Shown here piece after piece: positions 8,849 through 18,528 of a DNA stretch of 64,000 nt. A program made the translations under genes and the position numbers. Source of the DNA: Kordiimonas lipolytica. Its GTDB lineage: Bacteria > Pseudomonadota > Alphaproteobacteria > Sphingomonadales > Kordiimonadaceae. Every line of letters begins with the position of its first letter. Position 1 is the stretch's first letter. The stretch is from positions 131,501 through 195,500 of the forward strand of contig NZ_LRUB01000032.1 in the NCBI RefSeq assembly GCF_001550065.1, read 5' to 3'. The notes beneath the pieces were generated by a model that saw only the letters and a list, made by a program, of their open reading frames with translations, was not told the DNA's origin and ran no database searches.

Positions 8849-8965
8849 AAGCCAGCCCCATGCGGGGCCAAATGACCATTTTTCTAAACCTTTGATATAG
8901 ATTGCAAGTGTGGTTCCCCGTTTTCTGCAAGTGATTCGCCGTTCCAAAAGGCCCTGAACCACATT

Positions 8966-9496
8966 ATGATCCCGGTTATGACCGAACCGCTGACCACATT
9001 CATTCTTGCCGGTGGCCGCTCAAGCCGGATGGGCCGGGACAAGGCAACCATCAAGGTCGGGGCGCGAACCATGCTTGAGCATGCCTGCAGCCTTGCCGCC
9101 GATGTGGGGAGCGACCGCATTCTGGTTTTGGGCCGCCCGGATCATGCACTGGGCGTGGCAGACGACCGACCCTATGAGGGACCCGCCAAGGCGCTTGCGA
9201 CCCAACTGGCACACCTCTCCATCCCAGCGCGAATCCTTGTCTTGCCGGTGGACATGCCCTTTCTGAAACCCTTACATATCAACGTGTTACTTACCCAAAA
9301 GCATGGTTGCCATTTTGAAAGGCAGTATCTGCCTTTTGCTGCCCGGGTAAAAGAAAGCATCGCCTTTGATGGCGACCGTGTCCGTGACCTTCTGGCCGCC
9401 CTTGGCGTCACCAGCATTCAGGGCGATCCGGGCTGGGGTTCGGCGCTCCAAAACATCAACACTCCTGACGCTCTGGGCGGGCTGGACGGGCAATAG
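8966..9496 (+). CDS. mobA: MobA-like molybdenum cofactor nucleotidyltransferase
   Basis: The N-terminus has the nucleotide-binding signature of the family, FILAGGRSSRMGRDKA, followed by RTMLEHA and the metal-binding region LPVDMPFLKP. These enzymes attach GMP (MobA) or CMP (MocA) to molybdopterin. At 176 residues it is slightly shorter than typical MobA, and the C-terminal NINTPDAL motif is present. The start could be ATG 8966 or 8978; neither has a clear ribosome binding site. The xanthine dehydrogenase at 52-56 kb needs a molybdenum cofactor, but the link is only inferred. MocA or another NTP transferase cannot be excluded. Confidence 0.8.
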   Translation: MIPVMTEPLTTFILAGGRSSRMGRDKATIKVGARTMLEHACSLAADVGSDRILVLGRPDHALGVADDRPYEGPAKALATQLAHLSIPARILVLPVDMPFLKPLHINVLLTQKHGCHFERQYLPFAARVKESIAFDGDRVRDLLAALGVTSIQGDPGWGSALQNINTPDALGGLDGQ

Positions 9497-9611
9497 AATG
9501 CTGCGTCTTTTCGGGCACAGGGGCTCGAAAATGTCATATAAATTTCATTCCGTTACCGCTTGAATCTGCTGGACAGCCGCCCGCGTTAGTATAAGGTGCG
9601 TTTTGCATGGA

Positions 9612-9681
9612 TTTGGAATCACTTGACCCAAGTCTGAATGCGGACTGCGACTGATCTGCTTGGTACCGAACTGTTTCCAAA
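9612..9681 (+). promoter_or_regulatory. Structured leader upstream of the cold-shock gene
   Basis: TTTGGAA at 9612-9618 pairs with TTCCAAA at 9675-9681, enclosing a small hairpin ACTTG-ACC-CAAGT at 9621-9633. The gap from the mobA stop to the cold-shock start is over 230 bases, consistent with the long 5' leaders that control cspA-type mRNAs by temperature. No promoter could be fixed with confidence. Confidence 0.35.
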
Positions 9682-9728
9682 AACGCCGTTGCCACGACTG
9701 ACTTCGCTACTATTTGGAGACCACTAAG

Positions 9729-9935
9729 ATGGCTAACGGTACTGTAAAATGGTTTAATACCACTAAAGGCTTCGGCTTCATTAAGCCTGAAGATGGCGGC
9801 AACGATGTATTCGTACACATTTCCGCTCTTGAGCGCGCGGGTCTTTCCGGCCTGGAAGACAACCAACCTGTTTCTTACGAGCTGGTTGAAGACCGCCGCG
9901 GTCGTATGTCTGCTGGTGAGCTGAAGCTTCGCTAA
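9729..9935 (+). CDS. Cold-shock domain protein (CspA family)
   Basis: A 68-residue single cold-shock domain with both RNA-binding motifs: RNP1 as KGFGFI and RNP2 as VFVHIS. It opens MANGTVKWFN, the usual CspA start. It binds single-stranded nucleic acid and acts as an RNA chaperone. I use ATG 9729, with TTGGAGA upstream, rather than the in-frame ATG at 9714, because family members begin at MANGTVKWF. It is monocistronic, with its own terminator. Confidence 0.96.
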   Translation: MANGTVKWFNTTKGFGFIKPEDGGNDVFVHISALERAGLSGLEDNQPVSYELVEDRRGRMSAGELKLR

Positions 9936-9958
9936 CAGAATTCATACCGCAAGGTAGG

Positions 9959-9988
9959 AAAGGGACGGATTTTTCCGTCCCTTTTTTT
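9959..9988 (+). terminator. Intrinsic terminator of the cold-shock gene
   Basis: AAAGGGACGGA pairs with TCCGTCCCTTT around a four-base T loop and is followed by a run of T. It lies 24 bases after the stop codon. Confidence 0.92.
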
Positions 9989-10095
9989 ATGCTCCCACGA
10001 CAAGTCTCAGGGCAACCGGGCGCGGCGATTGGTCCCACTATGCGACCAGTTGCAATCCGCCTTCAGGCGTGGCAGGAAGATTGCCTATAAAAATA

Positions 10096-10115
10096 ACTGC
10101 TTCGGGGGAAGCAGT
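10096..10115 (+). promoter_or_regulatory. Perfect hairpin in the tricorn-protease leader
   Basis: ACTGCTTC (10096-10103) and GAAGCAGT (10108-10115) form an eight-pair stem with a GGGG loop, 27 bases before the start codon. A TATAAA sequence at 10086-10091 just upstream could be a -10 element, which would put the hairpin at the very 5' end of the mRNA, where it might stabilise it or act as an operator. Confidence 0.4.
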
Positions 10116-10141
10116 CCGTCACACGGATATCGGGGATCACA

Positions 10142-13100
10142 ATGAAAAAGACATCCATCACTCTCACGCTCGCCACACTTCTGTCCGGCACGGCGCTGGC
10201 CGCAGACATAAGCCCGAATTGGCTGCAGCACGCTGCCATCTCGCCAAACGGCAAAGATATCGCCTTCAGCTACAAGGGCGATATCTACAAAGTGCCCGCC
10301 AAGGGCGGTACGGCAATACCGCTGACTGTCAATGCCGCCTGGGAAGGCCACCCCGTCTGGTCGAAGGACGGCAAGCGGCTTGCCTTCGCCTCCACGCGGA
10401 ATGGCAATATGGATGTCTATGTTATGCCCGCAAAGGGTGGGGACGCCACGCGGCTGACCTTCCATTCCGCTGACGATATCCCCAGCGACTTCTCCAAAGA
10501 CGGCACAAGCGTGCTGTTCCAATCCGCGCGCCTTGACGCCGCCGCCAGCAGCCAGTTCCCTGCGGCGGCCTATCCCGAACTCTATCAGGTCAACTTGACG
10601 GGTGGCACCCCGGCGCAGCTCATGACCACGCCCGGCGTGAACGCCCGCTGGAACACACGTGGCGACAAGCTGATCTATCAGGAAGAAAAGGGCCGGGAAA
10701 GTGACCTCAGGAAACACGACCGCTCAGCCTTCGCACGCGACGTATGGATGTATGATGCCAGCACAGGTGCTCACACGCAGCTGACAACTGACCCAGCTGG
10801 CGACCAGGAACCCGTATGGGGGAAGAAAGACGACACCTTCTATTTCCTCAGCGACCGCAGCGGCACATTCAACGTGTGGTCCGCCAAGGTTGGGGGTGAC
10901 GCCAGGCAGCTGACAAAGCATGACCTTCACGCTGTGCGCTCGCTTTCCGCCGCCAAAGACGACACGCTCGCCTACCTGTTTTTTGGTGACCTTTATACCG
11001 TCAAGCCCGGGAAAAAACCTAAGGCAGTGAAGGTGACATTCGCAAACGACGGTCACGGCACGGATGAGGAACGCCTGTCGGTCGCGGGCCGCATCGGTGA
11101 ATTTGCTGTATCACCAAACGGCAAGGAAATCGCCTTCGTCTCGCGCGGGGATGTTTTTGTCACGTCCACAGACTTCGCCACCACCACCCGCATCACCGAT
11201 ACACCGGGCATGGAACGCAGCGTCAGCTTCACCAAGGATGGTGACAGGCTTCTGTATGCCGCTGAACGCGAAGGCAAGTGGCGCGTGATGGAAGCTGCAC
11301 GCAAGTATGACGGCGAAAAATATTTCTTTGCAGCCACAGGCTTTGAAGAAACAGAGGCATTCGCAACAGACGAAGACGCCTTCCAGCCGTTGGCCTCCCC
11401 TGATGGCAAGAAAATCGCTTTCATCGGCACACGCGACAACATTCGCGTTTATGACCGCGACAGCAAAGAGATCACCACGGTGTTGGACGCCACGCACAAC
11501 TATTCATATGTGGACGGCGACATCACCTTTGACTGGTCACCCGACAGCAAATGGATCACGGCGGACTTTGCCTCAAACGGGCGCCTATTTTTCACCAATG
11601 TCGCCATCGTGCCCGCAGACGGCAGCGAAGGCCCACATGACATCAGCCTGTCGGGCTACACAGATATTTCGCCCACATGGCATGAAAGCGGCGGAATTGT
11701 TTACTGGGCCAGCGCCCGCTTTGGCCAACGCGACCACGGCAGCCACGGCACCCAGTTCGACATGTACGCAAGCTTCCTCAACAAGGATGCGTGGGACAAG
11801 TTCAAGGCAAACAAGGAAGAGCTTGAGCTGAAAAAGGAAGCCGAGGCCGAAGCTAAAAAGGCCGAGGAAGCAGCCAAGAATGAAGGCGACAGCAAAGACG
11901 GCGACAAGAAAGATGCTGATACGGTAGAGCCGATCACCATCGAATGGGACAAAATCGAGGACCGCCAGGCGCGTCTGACCATCCATTCGTCCAACCTTGG
12001 CGGGGCCGTACTGTCGAAAGAAGCAGACAAGCTCTTTTACCTGTCGTCGTTCGAGGGCGGCTATGACCTCTGGGTACATGACTTCCTTGAGGATGAAACC
12101 AAGAAGCTCCTTCCGCTGGGGGCAGACCGCGCATCGATGACCCTCTCCAAGGACGGCAAGACCCTGTTCCTGCTGGCAGACGGCGCGCTGAAGAAAGTTG
12201 ACGCCAAAAGCGGCAAGCCCGAAGGCATCAAAGTGTCGGCCGACCAGACCATCAGCGCATCGGCTGAGCGCCGGTATCTCTTTGAGCACATCTGGCGTCA
12301 GGTGAATGATAAATTCTACCGGCCCGGCTTCCACGGTCAGGACTGGAACGCCATGCGCCGCGACTATGCCAAGAAAGTGGACAGCATCAGCAATAACCGC
12401 GACTTCGCGCGCCTGATGGAAGAAATGCTGGGTGAACTCAACGGCTCGCACACTGGCGCGTATTATCGGGGCGGCAATGGCGGCGACAGCACGGCGGCAC
12501 TTGGACTCTTGTTCGAAGCAGGCAGCTTCCGCGTGGCTGAAGTGCTGGAAGACAGCCCCGTTCTTGAGGCCGACACTGCGGTCACGGCCGGTATGACGCT
12601 CGCGGCCATTGACGGCCAAGCCCTGGATGCGGACACCAACATGTACGCGCTTCTCGCCGGCAAAGCAGGTGAGCGCACACGCCTGACGTTCCAGCCAGCT
12701 GAAGGGGACGCCTTCGATATCGTCGCGAAGCCCACGAGCCTGCGCGCCGAGGGCGGCATGATGTATGACCGCTGGGTGGAGGGCCGCCGCAAGCTGGTGG
12801 AGGAACTCTCGGGCGGGCGCCTTGGGTATGTGCATGTGCCAATGATGGCGGACCATGTGTACCGCAGCGTCTACCGCGATATGTTCGGCCGCTTTATGAA
12901 TGCCGAAGCACTGATTGTGGACACCCGCAACAACCGGGGCGGTGACCTGACGAACGACCTGATCAAGCTTCTGAGCGGCAAACAATATATGACCAACATG
13001 CCGCGCGGGCGCGAAGCCCAGGGCGAGCCACTGACGCAGTGGACCAAACCGTCCATCGTTCTGATGAACGAGGGCAACTATTCCGACGGCCATTGTTTCC

Positions 13101-13387
13101 CGGCGGGCTATAGCGCACTTGAAATGGGCAAGACAGTCGGCATGCCCGTACCCGGCACATGCTCTTACGTTTGGTGGGAACGCCTGATGACCGGTGACCT
13201 TGTGTTCGGCATCCCGCAAATGGGCATCCTGGATATGGAAGGCGACTGGATGGAAAACAAACAGCTTGAGCCCGATGTGAAAGTGAAAAACCTGCCAGGC
13301 GACGTGGCCGCAGGCAAAGACGCGCAGCTTGAAGAAGCCGTGCGCGTGATGCTGCAGGATCTCGATGCCGCCCTGAAATCTGAATAA
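10142..13387 (+). CDS. Secreted tricorn-type S41 protease
   Basis: A 1081-residue serine protease, exported by a Sec signal peptide ending TALAAD. Residues 25-540 form beta-propellers built from TolB/PD40 repeats (IAFSYKGDIYKV, RLAFASTRNGNMDVYV and similar). A Lys/Glu/Ala-rich coiled-coil insert lies at about 555-600. A PDZ domain lies near 785-860, followed by the S41 core. The catalytic set matches archaeal tricorn: Ser769-His770 (GSHTG), nucleophile Ser981 (NYSDG) and Glu1038 (ENKQLEPD), with spacings of 212 and 57, close to 220 and 58 in Thermoplasma. Tricorn degrades oligopeptides to di- to tetrapeptides. An M49-like peptidase follows 48 bases downstream, probably in one operon. Confidence 0.95.
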   Translation: MKKTSITLTLATLLSGTALAADISPNWLQHAAISPNGKDIAFSYKGDIYKVPAKGGTAIPLTVNAAWEGHPVWSKDGKRLAFASTRNGNMDVYVMPAKGGDATRLTFHSADDIPSDFSKDGTSVLFQSARLDAAASSQFPAAAYPELYQVNLTGGTPAQLMTTPGVNARWNTRGDKLIYQEEKGRESDLRKHDRSAFARDVWMYDASTGAHTQLTTDPAGDQEPVWGKKDDTFYFLSDRSGTFNVWSAKVGGDARQLTKHDLHAVRSLSAAKDDTLAYLFFGDLYTVKPGKKPKAVKVTFANDGHGTDEERLSVAGRIGEFAVSPNGKEIAFVSRGDVFVTSTDFATTTRITDTPGMERSVSFTKDGDRLLYAAEREGKWRVMEAARKYDGEKYFFAATGFEETEAFATDEDAFQPLASPDGKKIAFIGTRDNIRVYDRDSKEITTVLDATHNYSYVDGDITFDWSPDSKWITADFASNGRLFFTNVAIVPADGSEGPHDISLSGYTDISPTWHESGGIVYWASARFGQRDHGSHGTQFDMYASFLNKDAWDKFKANKEELELKKEAEAEAKKAEEAAKNEGDSKDGDKKDADTVEPITIEWDKIEDRQARLTIHSSNLGGAVLSKEADKLFYLSSFEGGYDLWVHDFLEDETKKLLPLGADRASMTLSKDGKTLFLLADGALKKVDAKSGKPEGIKVSADQTISASAERRYLFEHIWRQVNDKFYRPGFHGQDWNAMRRDYAKKVDSISNNRDFARLMEEMLGELNGSHTGAYYRGGNGGDSTAALGLLFEAGSFRVAEVLEDSPVLEADTAVTAGMTLAAIDGQALDADTNMYALLAGKAGERTRLTFQPAEGDAFDIVAKPTSLRAEGGMMYDRWVEGRRKLVEELSGGRLGYVHVPMMADHVYRSVYRDMFGRFMNAEALIVDTRNNRGGDLTNDLIKLLSGKQYMTNMPRGREAQGEPLTQWTKPSIVLMNEGNYSDGHCFPAGYSALEMGKTVGMPVPGTCSYVWWERLMTGDLVFGIPQMGILDMEGDWMENKQLEPDVKVKNLPGDVAAGKDAQLEEAVRVMLQDLDAALKSE

Positions 13388-13435
13388 GACCAGCGGCATC
13401 CGAATAAGACAAAAAGAAACCAAGGGGACTTAGTA

Positions 13436-15133
13436 ATGTCTAAAACCGTAATTGGCCTGACCGCAGCGGCAATCGCTCTCGCTGGTGGCTACTATTATAT
13501 GTCCAGCCAGGGCTTACCGGAGCCTATCGCGCAACAGGAGCATCAGACAGCTGAGCACGCCTACGACCTGCAGACCCAGCGTGACAAGATCGCCAAGGTG
13601 AAGATGGATGTGGACACCAGCTTCCTGACGGATGAAGAGCGTGCAGTGATCAACAAGCTCAATGAAGCCGCAGAGCTGATGAGCGAGATTTACCTGCGCC
13701 AGCGCAGTGAAGACAACCCGGCGATCCGCGCGGAAATCGCGGCCTCAGATGCGCCAAACAGGGAGCTTCTGCTGGACATGTTCGACCTGCATTTCGGCCC
13801 ATGGGATACGGTGGCGGAATCTCACCCCTTCTATGGCGACACAGAGATGCCTGCCGGCGCGGCCTTCTATCCGGCGGACATGACCAAGGCAGAATTCGAA
13901 GCCTGGTTGGAAGCCCACCCTAAAGACAAGGAAGCCTTCACCAGCCTCTATACAGTGATCCGCCGTGAGGGCGACAAACTGGTGGCCATCCCTTACCGAG
14001 AACATTACCGCGAATGGCTGGAGCCAGCCGCGAAACTGATGCGCGAAGCCGCAGACATCACCACGAACCCAAGCCTTAAAAAATTCCTGACATTGCGCGC
14101 GGAAAGCTTCCTGACAGACGATTATTTCGAAAGCGAAATGGCTTGGATGGACCTCAAGGACACGCCAATTGAAGTGGCGATCGGCCCCTATGAGGTCTAT
14201 ACAGACGGCATGTTCGGCTACAAGGCCGCCTATGAGGCCTTCATCACCATCAAGAACCCGGAAGAAAGCGCCGCCCTCGCGCGCTATAAAGACTATCTGC
14301 GGGACATGGAAGCTAACCTGCCGGTGGATGAAAGCTACAAGAACTTCAAACGCGGATTTGAAAGCCCGATCGCAGCCACGTACCAGATCCATGGCGGCGG
14401 CGACAATGTGCCGGGGGTGCAGACCATCGCTTTCAACCTGCCGAATGATGAGCGCGTGCGCGAAGCCAAAGGTGCCAAAAAAGTTCTGTTGAACAATGTT
14501 CTGGAAGCCAAGTTCAAACTGATCCTCGCCCCGATGGCGGAGCATATCCTGGCGCCATCGGACGCTGAAAAGCTGATGGCCAAATATATGGCCAACGAGA
14601 CGCTGTTCCACGAGCTTAGCCACAGCCTGGGGCCTGGCACCATCACTGTTGACGGCGTGGAAACCACGGTGAACGCGCAGCTGAAGGAGCTTTATAGCGC
14701 CATTGAAGAAGGCAAAGCCGACGCGATGGGCGTCTATAATATCCTGTTCATGATGGAAAAGGGTGAGCTGCCGAAGGCCGAGCGTAACAACCTGCTGGCC
14801 ACCTATTTCGTTGGCCTCTTTCGCGCCATGCGCTTCGGCATAGACGAAGCCCACGGCCAGGGGGCTGCCTTCCAATATAGCCTGCTGAAGGAAGACGGCG
14901 CCTTCACCACCGACCCTGAGACCGGCCGCTTCAGCCTGGACTATGACAAAATGGAAGCCGCAGTGACAGACATCGTGCGCCGCGTTGTGATGCTGCAGGG
15001 TGACGGCAACTATGACGCCGCCAAAGCCTTCCTTGACACATACGGCAAACTGGATGATGCGGCCAAGGCAGCCATTGCCCGCACCGCCGATATCCCAGTG
15101 GACATCCAGCCAGAATATCCAAGCAAAATCTAA
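13436..15133 (+). CDS. M49-like zinc metallopeptidase (dipeptidyl-peptidase III family)
   Basis: 565 residues with an N-terminal hydrophobic segment (residues 3-20) that acts as signal peptide or anchor. The zinc site is His392-Glu-Leu-Ser-His396 followed by SLGPG, with the second motif Glu424-Glu425-Gly-Lys-Ala-Asp429. Classical DPP III has HExxGH and EExRAE; this protein has the shorter HExxH, as in some bacterial M49 relatives. The expected activity is removal of dipeptides from oligopeptides, which would complement the tricorn protease upstream. The start has GGGGA upstream, and a strong terminator follows. Confidence 0.82.
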   Translation: MSKTVIGLTAAAIALAGGYYYMSSQGLPEPIAQQEHQTAEHAYDLQTQRDKIAKVKMDVDTSFLTDEERAVINKLNEAAELMSEIYLRQRSEDNPAIRAEIAASDAPNRELLLDMFDLHFGPWDTVAESHPFYGDTEMPAGAAFYPADMTKAEFEAWLEAHPKDKEAFTSLYTVIRREGDKLVAIPYREHYREWLEPAAKLMREAADITTNPSLKKFLTLRAESFLTDDYFESEMAWMDLKDTPIEVAIGPYEVYTDGMFGYKAAYEAFITIKNPEESAALARYKDYLRDMEANLPVDESYKNFKRGFESPIAATYQIHGGGDNVPGVQTIAFNLPNDERVREAKGAKKVLLNNVLEAKFKLILAPMAEHILAPSDAEKLMAKYMANETLFHELSHSLGPGTITVDGVETTVNAQLKELYSAIEEGKADAMGVYNILFMMEKGELPKAERNNLLATYFVGLFRAMRFGIDEAHGQGAAFQYSLLKEDGAFTTDPETGRFSLDYDKMEAAVTDIVRRVVMLQGDGNYDAAKAFLDTYGKLDDAAKAAIARTADIPVDIQPEYPSKI

Positions 15134-15153
15134 GGACTTGGAACGACAGATAT

Positions 15154-15183
15154 AAAAAAGGCGGGTATTTGCCCGCCTTTTTT
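15154..15183. terminator. Bidirectional intrinsic terminator
   Basis: GGCGGG pairs with CCCGCC around TATTTG, flanked by six A on the left and six T on the right. It serves the M49-like gene on the plus strand and the histidine kinase gene on the minus strand, which stops at 15188. Confidence 0.95.
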
Positions 15184-15187
15184 GTCC

Positions 15188-16933
15188 TCACGCCGCCTTG
15201 CGGTGCTCCAGCGGCAAGGTGATCGTGAAGCGGGTGCCGCCGCCTTCGGCATCATCCACCCGTATGCTGCCACCGAGCTTGTGATAGACGGTGTTATAAA
15301 CAATGTTGAGACCAAGACCGGACCCGCCTGCACCGCGGGCTGTGGTGAAAAAGGGTTCGAAAATCTTCTCACGGATATCGCTTGGGATGCCGCGACCATT
15401 ATCGGTCACCTCAATCTGGACCTCTTTGTCACGCGCCTGGGCTTTCACCCTGATCTCTTTGTCGGCGCGGTCGGGCCTGTCGGAAAAGCCGTGCAGTGCA
15501 CCGTTCATAATTAGGTTGGTCAAAATGTGCGACAGGTCCCCCGGCACTGTGTTCATGACCAGCCGGGGTTCCGCTTCGGCTGCCACCTTGACCCCTTCCT
15601 TCCTGAGCGTGGGCACCAGGCTTTCTACAATCTCATCGATATAGTCACCCACATCGATCTCACGCGTGTCGTCGGCTGACTGGTCCACTGCCACCATTTT
15701 GAAGCTGCGGATCAGATGCGCCGCGCGCTCAAGGTTCCGGCGCACGACAGTTGTGCCCTCGTCCGCGGTTTCCATGAAATTCATGAGGTCGGATTTCTTG
15801 ATCTTCCCGCTGTCGACTGACCGTTTGAAACCGGTGAACACTTCCGCCATATGGGTGATGCTGGTGAGCGCGACACCTAGCGGCGTGTTGATCTCGTGCG
15901 CGACGCCCGCCACAAGGCCACCAAGCGAAGCCATCTTTTCGGACCGCACCAGTTCCTCCTGCGCAAGCTGGAGCGTTTCCATGGCGTCCTCAAGGTCTTT
16001 GGTACGCTTCTTGACCTGCATCTCCAGCATTTCATTGAAGTCGCGCAGGCCTTCTTCAGCCACGCGCCTGTCGTGGGCCTCCAACATGCGCAGGATCAGG
16101 TCACACAGGTAAGAAACGAACGCCACTTCGCTCTGGCGCCAACGGCGCTGGTACTTTTCTTCTGCCACCGCGATGGCGCCTACAACCCGCGGGCCGCGCA
16201 TGATGGGAACGATCAAGATGGATTTGACGTCGCGTTCCCGCCCGTCGCCCGACCGAACTCCCTTCAGGAAATCAACAATCGTCACGTCCGGGACATTGAT
16301 CGGCTCACCGCTTGCCAGTTTGTCAAACAGGGCCGGGCTGGTTTCCTTCTCGAGCCGCTCAAGCTCCATATGCTCATCCGTCGGCGCCCAATAGCTCTCC
16401 TGTGGGTAAAGCGCCGTGCCGTCCACATTCATCAGCCATACGTCAGCGCGCGTGGCCACAAGCGCTTTCGCCGCAACCTCCGTCATGATCAGATAGGCGC
16501 GGTCCTTGGTGCCGCTGTAGATCGCTTCCTCATTTGCAAGCTCAGAGGTTGCGCGTTCCAGGCGGGCGATACTATCCAGCTGGCGCTTCTTTTCAGACAG
16601 GTCGCGGATAAGCGTCAGCGTGCCGCCATCCGGCAGCGGCAGATCGTCAAGCGAGCAGAAGCGCCCCTTGCCGAATTCGAAAACGCCATCTTCTGCGCTC
16701 AGAACCAGGATTTCATCCAACTGATTGAGGGCATCAACCGCGGCTGGCTCATAGGCACGCAACATGTCCCGCACTTCATCGCGGGTCTTGCCAACCATGT
16801 CGTTGGCAAGAAGGCCGGGAAACAGTTCGCCGACGCGGTCATTAAATGACATGAGCCGGCCATCCGCGCCATACACGATATAGCCCACGGGCGACGGGCT
16901 CAGTTCTCCTTCATAAGGGTCCTTGGGCAGCAT
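15188..16933 (-). CDS. PAS-GAF sensor histidine kinase
   Basis: 581 residues, cytoplasmic. A PAS domain occupies about 10-125 ([19 protein letters not shown]) and a GAF domain about 135-300. A coiled coil leads into the dimerisation/phosphoacceptor helix with [20 protein letters not shown], where the His is the phosphorylation site. The ATPase domain has N, G1 (DNGRGIP), F (FEPFFTT) and G2 (GSGLGLNIV) boxes. There are no transmembrane segments, so it senses an internal signal. Its ATG overlaps the stop of the upstream response-regulator gene (TGATG), so the two are coupled partners. Confidence 0.94.
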   Translation of the reverse strand: MLPKDPYEGELSPSPVGYIVYGADGRLMSFNDRVGELFPGLLANDMVGKTRDEVRDMLRAYEPAAVDALNQLDEILVLSAEDGVFEFGKGRFCSLDDLPLPDGGTLTLIRDLSEKKRQLDSIARLERATSELANEEAIYSGTKDRAYLIMTEVAAKALVATRADVWLMNVDGTALYPQESYWAPTDEHMELERLEKETSPALFDKLASGEPINVPDVTIVDFLKGVRSGDGRERDVKSILIVPIMRGPRVVGAIAVAEEKYQRRWRQSEVAFVSYLCDLILRMLEAHDRRVAEEGLRDFNEMLEMQVKKRTKDLEDAMETLQLAQEELVRSEKMASLGGLVAGVAHEINTPLGVALTSITHMAEVFTGFKRSVDSGKIKKSDLMNFMETADEGTTVVRRNLERAAHLIRSFKMVAVDQSADDTREIDVGDYIDEIVESLVPTLRKEGVKVAAEAEPRLVMNTVPGDLSHILTNLIMNGALHGFSDRPDRADKEIRVKAQARDKEVQIEVTDNGRGIPSDIREKIFEPFFTTARGAGGSGLGLNIVYNTVYHKLGGSIRVDDAEGGGTRFTITLPLEHRKAA

Positions 16934-18528
16934 CAGTCGTTCCCGGTTCCCAGGGGCGTGTCCTGATAGCGGGTATAGATGTCACGGATTTCAGGCAACT
17001 TGCGGAAAAAAGTATCGATCAATTCCGGCTGGAAATGCTTGCCTTTTTCTTCCTGAAGAAGGGCATGCACCTTGTCTTCCGGCCATGGCTTTTTATAGCA
17101 ACGCTCAGACACCAGCGCGTCATAGACATCCGCCAGCGCCGTTATGCGGCCCACAAGCGAGATATCCGTGCCCTTGAGGCCTTGCGGATATCCGCTGCCG
17201 TCCCATTTTTCATGGTGTTCATAGGCAAGGGAGGCCGCGACCTGCAAAAGCGCACGGTCGGAATGCTTGAGGATGTCATAACCCAGCTGCGCGTGGGTGC
17301 GCATGACATCGAACTCTTCCGCCGTCAGCTTGCCCGGTTTGTTCAGAATGGCATCCGGAATACCGATTTTACCGATATCATGGAGCGGCGAGGCAAGCCG
17401 GAATGTTTCCGCGTCATGCTCGTTCATGCCCATCTCAATCCCAAGCAGCTTCGAAAGTTCGGCCACCCGCTTCACATGGTTGCCGGTTTCCTTCGACCGG
17501 GTTTCCACCGCCTGCGCCAGCCGGTAGACCACCTCGCGCTGGGTATCAAGAAGCGCATTTCGCAGATACAGGTTTTCCACCGCAATCAGCACATTGCGCA
17601 CGAAAATCTGGATCAGGTGGGTATCGATCATCGCCGGGCGGCCCTCGCCCACCAGATAGAGGATGCTGGCACGGCCCGAATTGCCGACAACCATCCCGAC
17701 ATAGGATCCATCGACCCAGAAACCATATTCGCCGCGGCCACGTTCCCGATGTTCTTCGATGGCGGCGGCAACCCGCGGCGGGAAATGCTCCCACGCCGAC
17801 TTGCCCACATTACCCGCGAAGCGGCCTGTACCGGCCACCAGGGTCATTTCCTTGCGGTCGTGGGTTGCGGCGGCCGCGTCTTCGAGCGAAAAGGCCACAT
17901 CGCGCCCTCCGGCCACCAGGGACGACACCTGCTTCAGCACGCCGTTTGCGAAATTGTCGAGGAACTGTTCCTTGAACATCTCAGCAGACGAATCGATCAC
18001 TCGCACAAGGCCGCGCCTGCTGGCCTCAATGATATTGATGTCGCGGTAGCTCCTGAGCGTGGCATAAACCAGCGTGAACAGCTTGGTGGCCGACAGGTCG
18101 GTCTTTTCTTTATAGTCGTTGATGTCATAGCGCACGATGACGTCGCGTTCGGGTGCCTGTCCCGGCTGCCCGGTTCTGAGCACGATACGCACCATCGTGT
18201 TCCCGAGCTCATTCCGGATGAAATCGACCAGGTTCAGGCCAGCGTCATCACTTTCCATCACCACGTCCAGAAGGACTATGGCGATATCATCCACTTCTTC
18301 GAGTATCTTGCGGGCGGCAGCGCCGGATGTTGCTTCCAGGAACTGGATCGGCATACCGTCGAATTGAAAACCCCTAAGCGCCAGCTTGGTCGCGACATGA
18401 ACGTCAGGCTCATCGTCCACGATCAGGATTTTCCAGGCTGACTGATCAGTATCCGGGGCAGCCCCGTCGTCATCTTCGATCAGCAGGTCTTCGTCGTCAT
18501 CTTCTATAACCAAAAAGTCATCGTCCAC
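16933..18528 (-). CDS. Response regulator with DUF3369 and HD-GYP domains
   Basis: 531 residues. After an acidic N-terminal tail, a receiver domain (about 30-160) has the DDE pocket (VDDEPDV) and the phosphoacceptor aspartate in VLLDVVM. DUF3369 spans about 165-330. The HD-GYP domain spans about 335-520 with HDIGK, a second His-rich motif (YEHHEKWDGSGYPQGLKG) and an intact GYP, so cyclic-di-GMP hydrolysis is expected. The coupled histidine kinase presumably phosphorylates it. In this class the output is a change of cyclic-di-GMP and hence of motility or biofilm state. Confidence 0.94.
   Translation of the reverse strand: MDDDFLVIEDDDEDLLIEDDDGAAPDTDQSAWKILIVDDEPDVHVATKLALRGFQFDGMPIQFLEATSGAAARKILEEVDDIAIVLLDVVMESDDAGLNLVDFIRNELGNTMVRIVLRTGQPGQAPERDVIVRYDINDYKEKTDLSATKLFTLVYATLRSYRDINIIEASRRGLVRVIDSSAEMFKEQFLDNFANGVLKQVSSLVAGGRDVAFSLEDAAAATHDRKEMTLVAGTGRFAGNVGKSAWEHFPPRVAAAIEEHRERGRGEYGFWVDGSYVGMVVGNSGRASILYLVGEGRPAMIDTHLIQIFVRNVLIAVENLYLRNALLDTQREVVYRLAQAVETRSKETGNHVKRVAELSKLLGIEMGMNEHDAETFRLASPLHDIGKIGIPDAILNKPGKLTAEEFDVMRTHAQLGYDILKHSDRALLQVAASLAYEHHEKWDGSGYPQGLKGTDISLVGRITALADVYDALVSERCYKKPWPEDKVHALLQEEKGKHFQPELIDTFFRKLPEIRDIYTRYQDTPLGTGND

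Larger units (their letters stand above)
8422..8965. other. 544-base intergenic gap with multiple dyad symmetries
   Basis: This is the only stretch over 300 bases with no credible gene, lying between the divergent sigma-factor and mobA-like genes. Its left third is unremarkable. From 8674 to 8868 it carries a row of inverted repeats: a GC-rich hairpin, two AT-rich palindromic elements, an inverted repeat overlapping a DnaA box, and a small GC hairpin; each is listed separately. The right end (8881-8965) contains TGCAAGTG twice, 24 bases apart, but no strong promoter that I can see. Confidence 0.6.

Noticed and set aside
8674..8868. A chromosomal replication origin
   Set aside because: Only one exact DnaA box was found and none of the usual origin-flanking genes is present, so I do not call an origin.
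11585..13423. A 612-codon open frame on the minus strand across the tricorn-protease gene
   Set aside because: The plus strand codes for a full tricorn protease with intact catalytic residues; the opposite frame has no recognisable motifs and is a by-product of codon bias.
17035..18441. A 468-codon plus-strand open frame opposite the HD-GYP regulator
   Set aside because: The minus strand encodes receiver, DUF3369 and HD-GYP domains with conserved motifs throughout.
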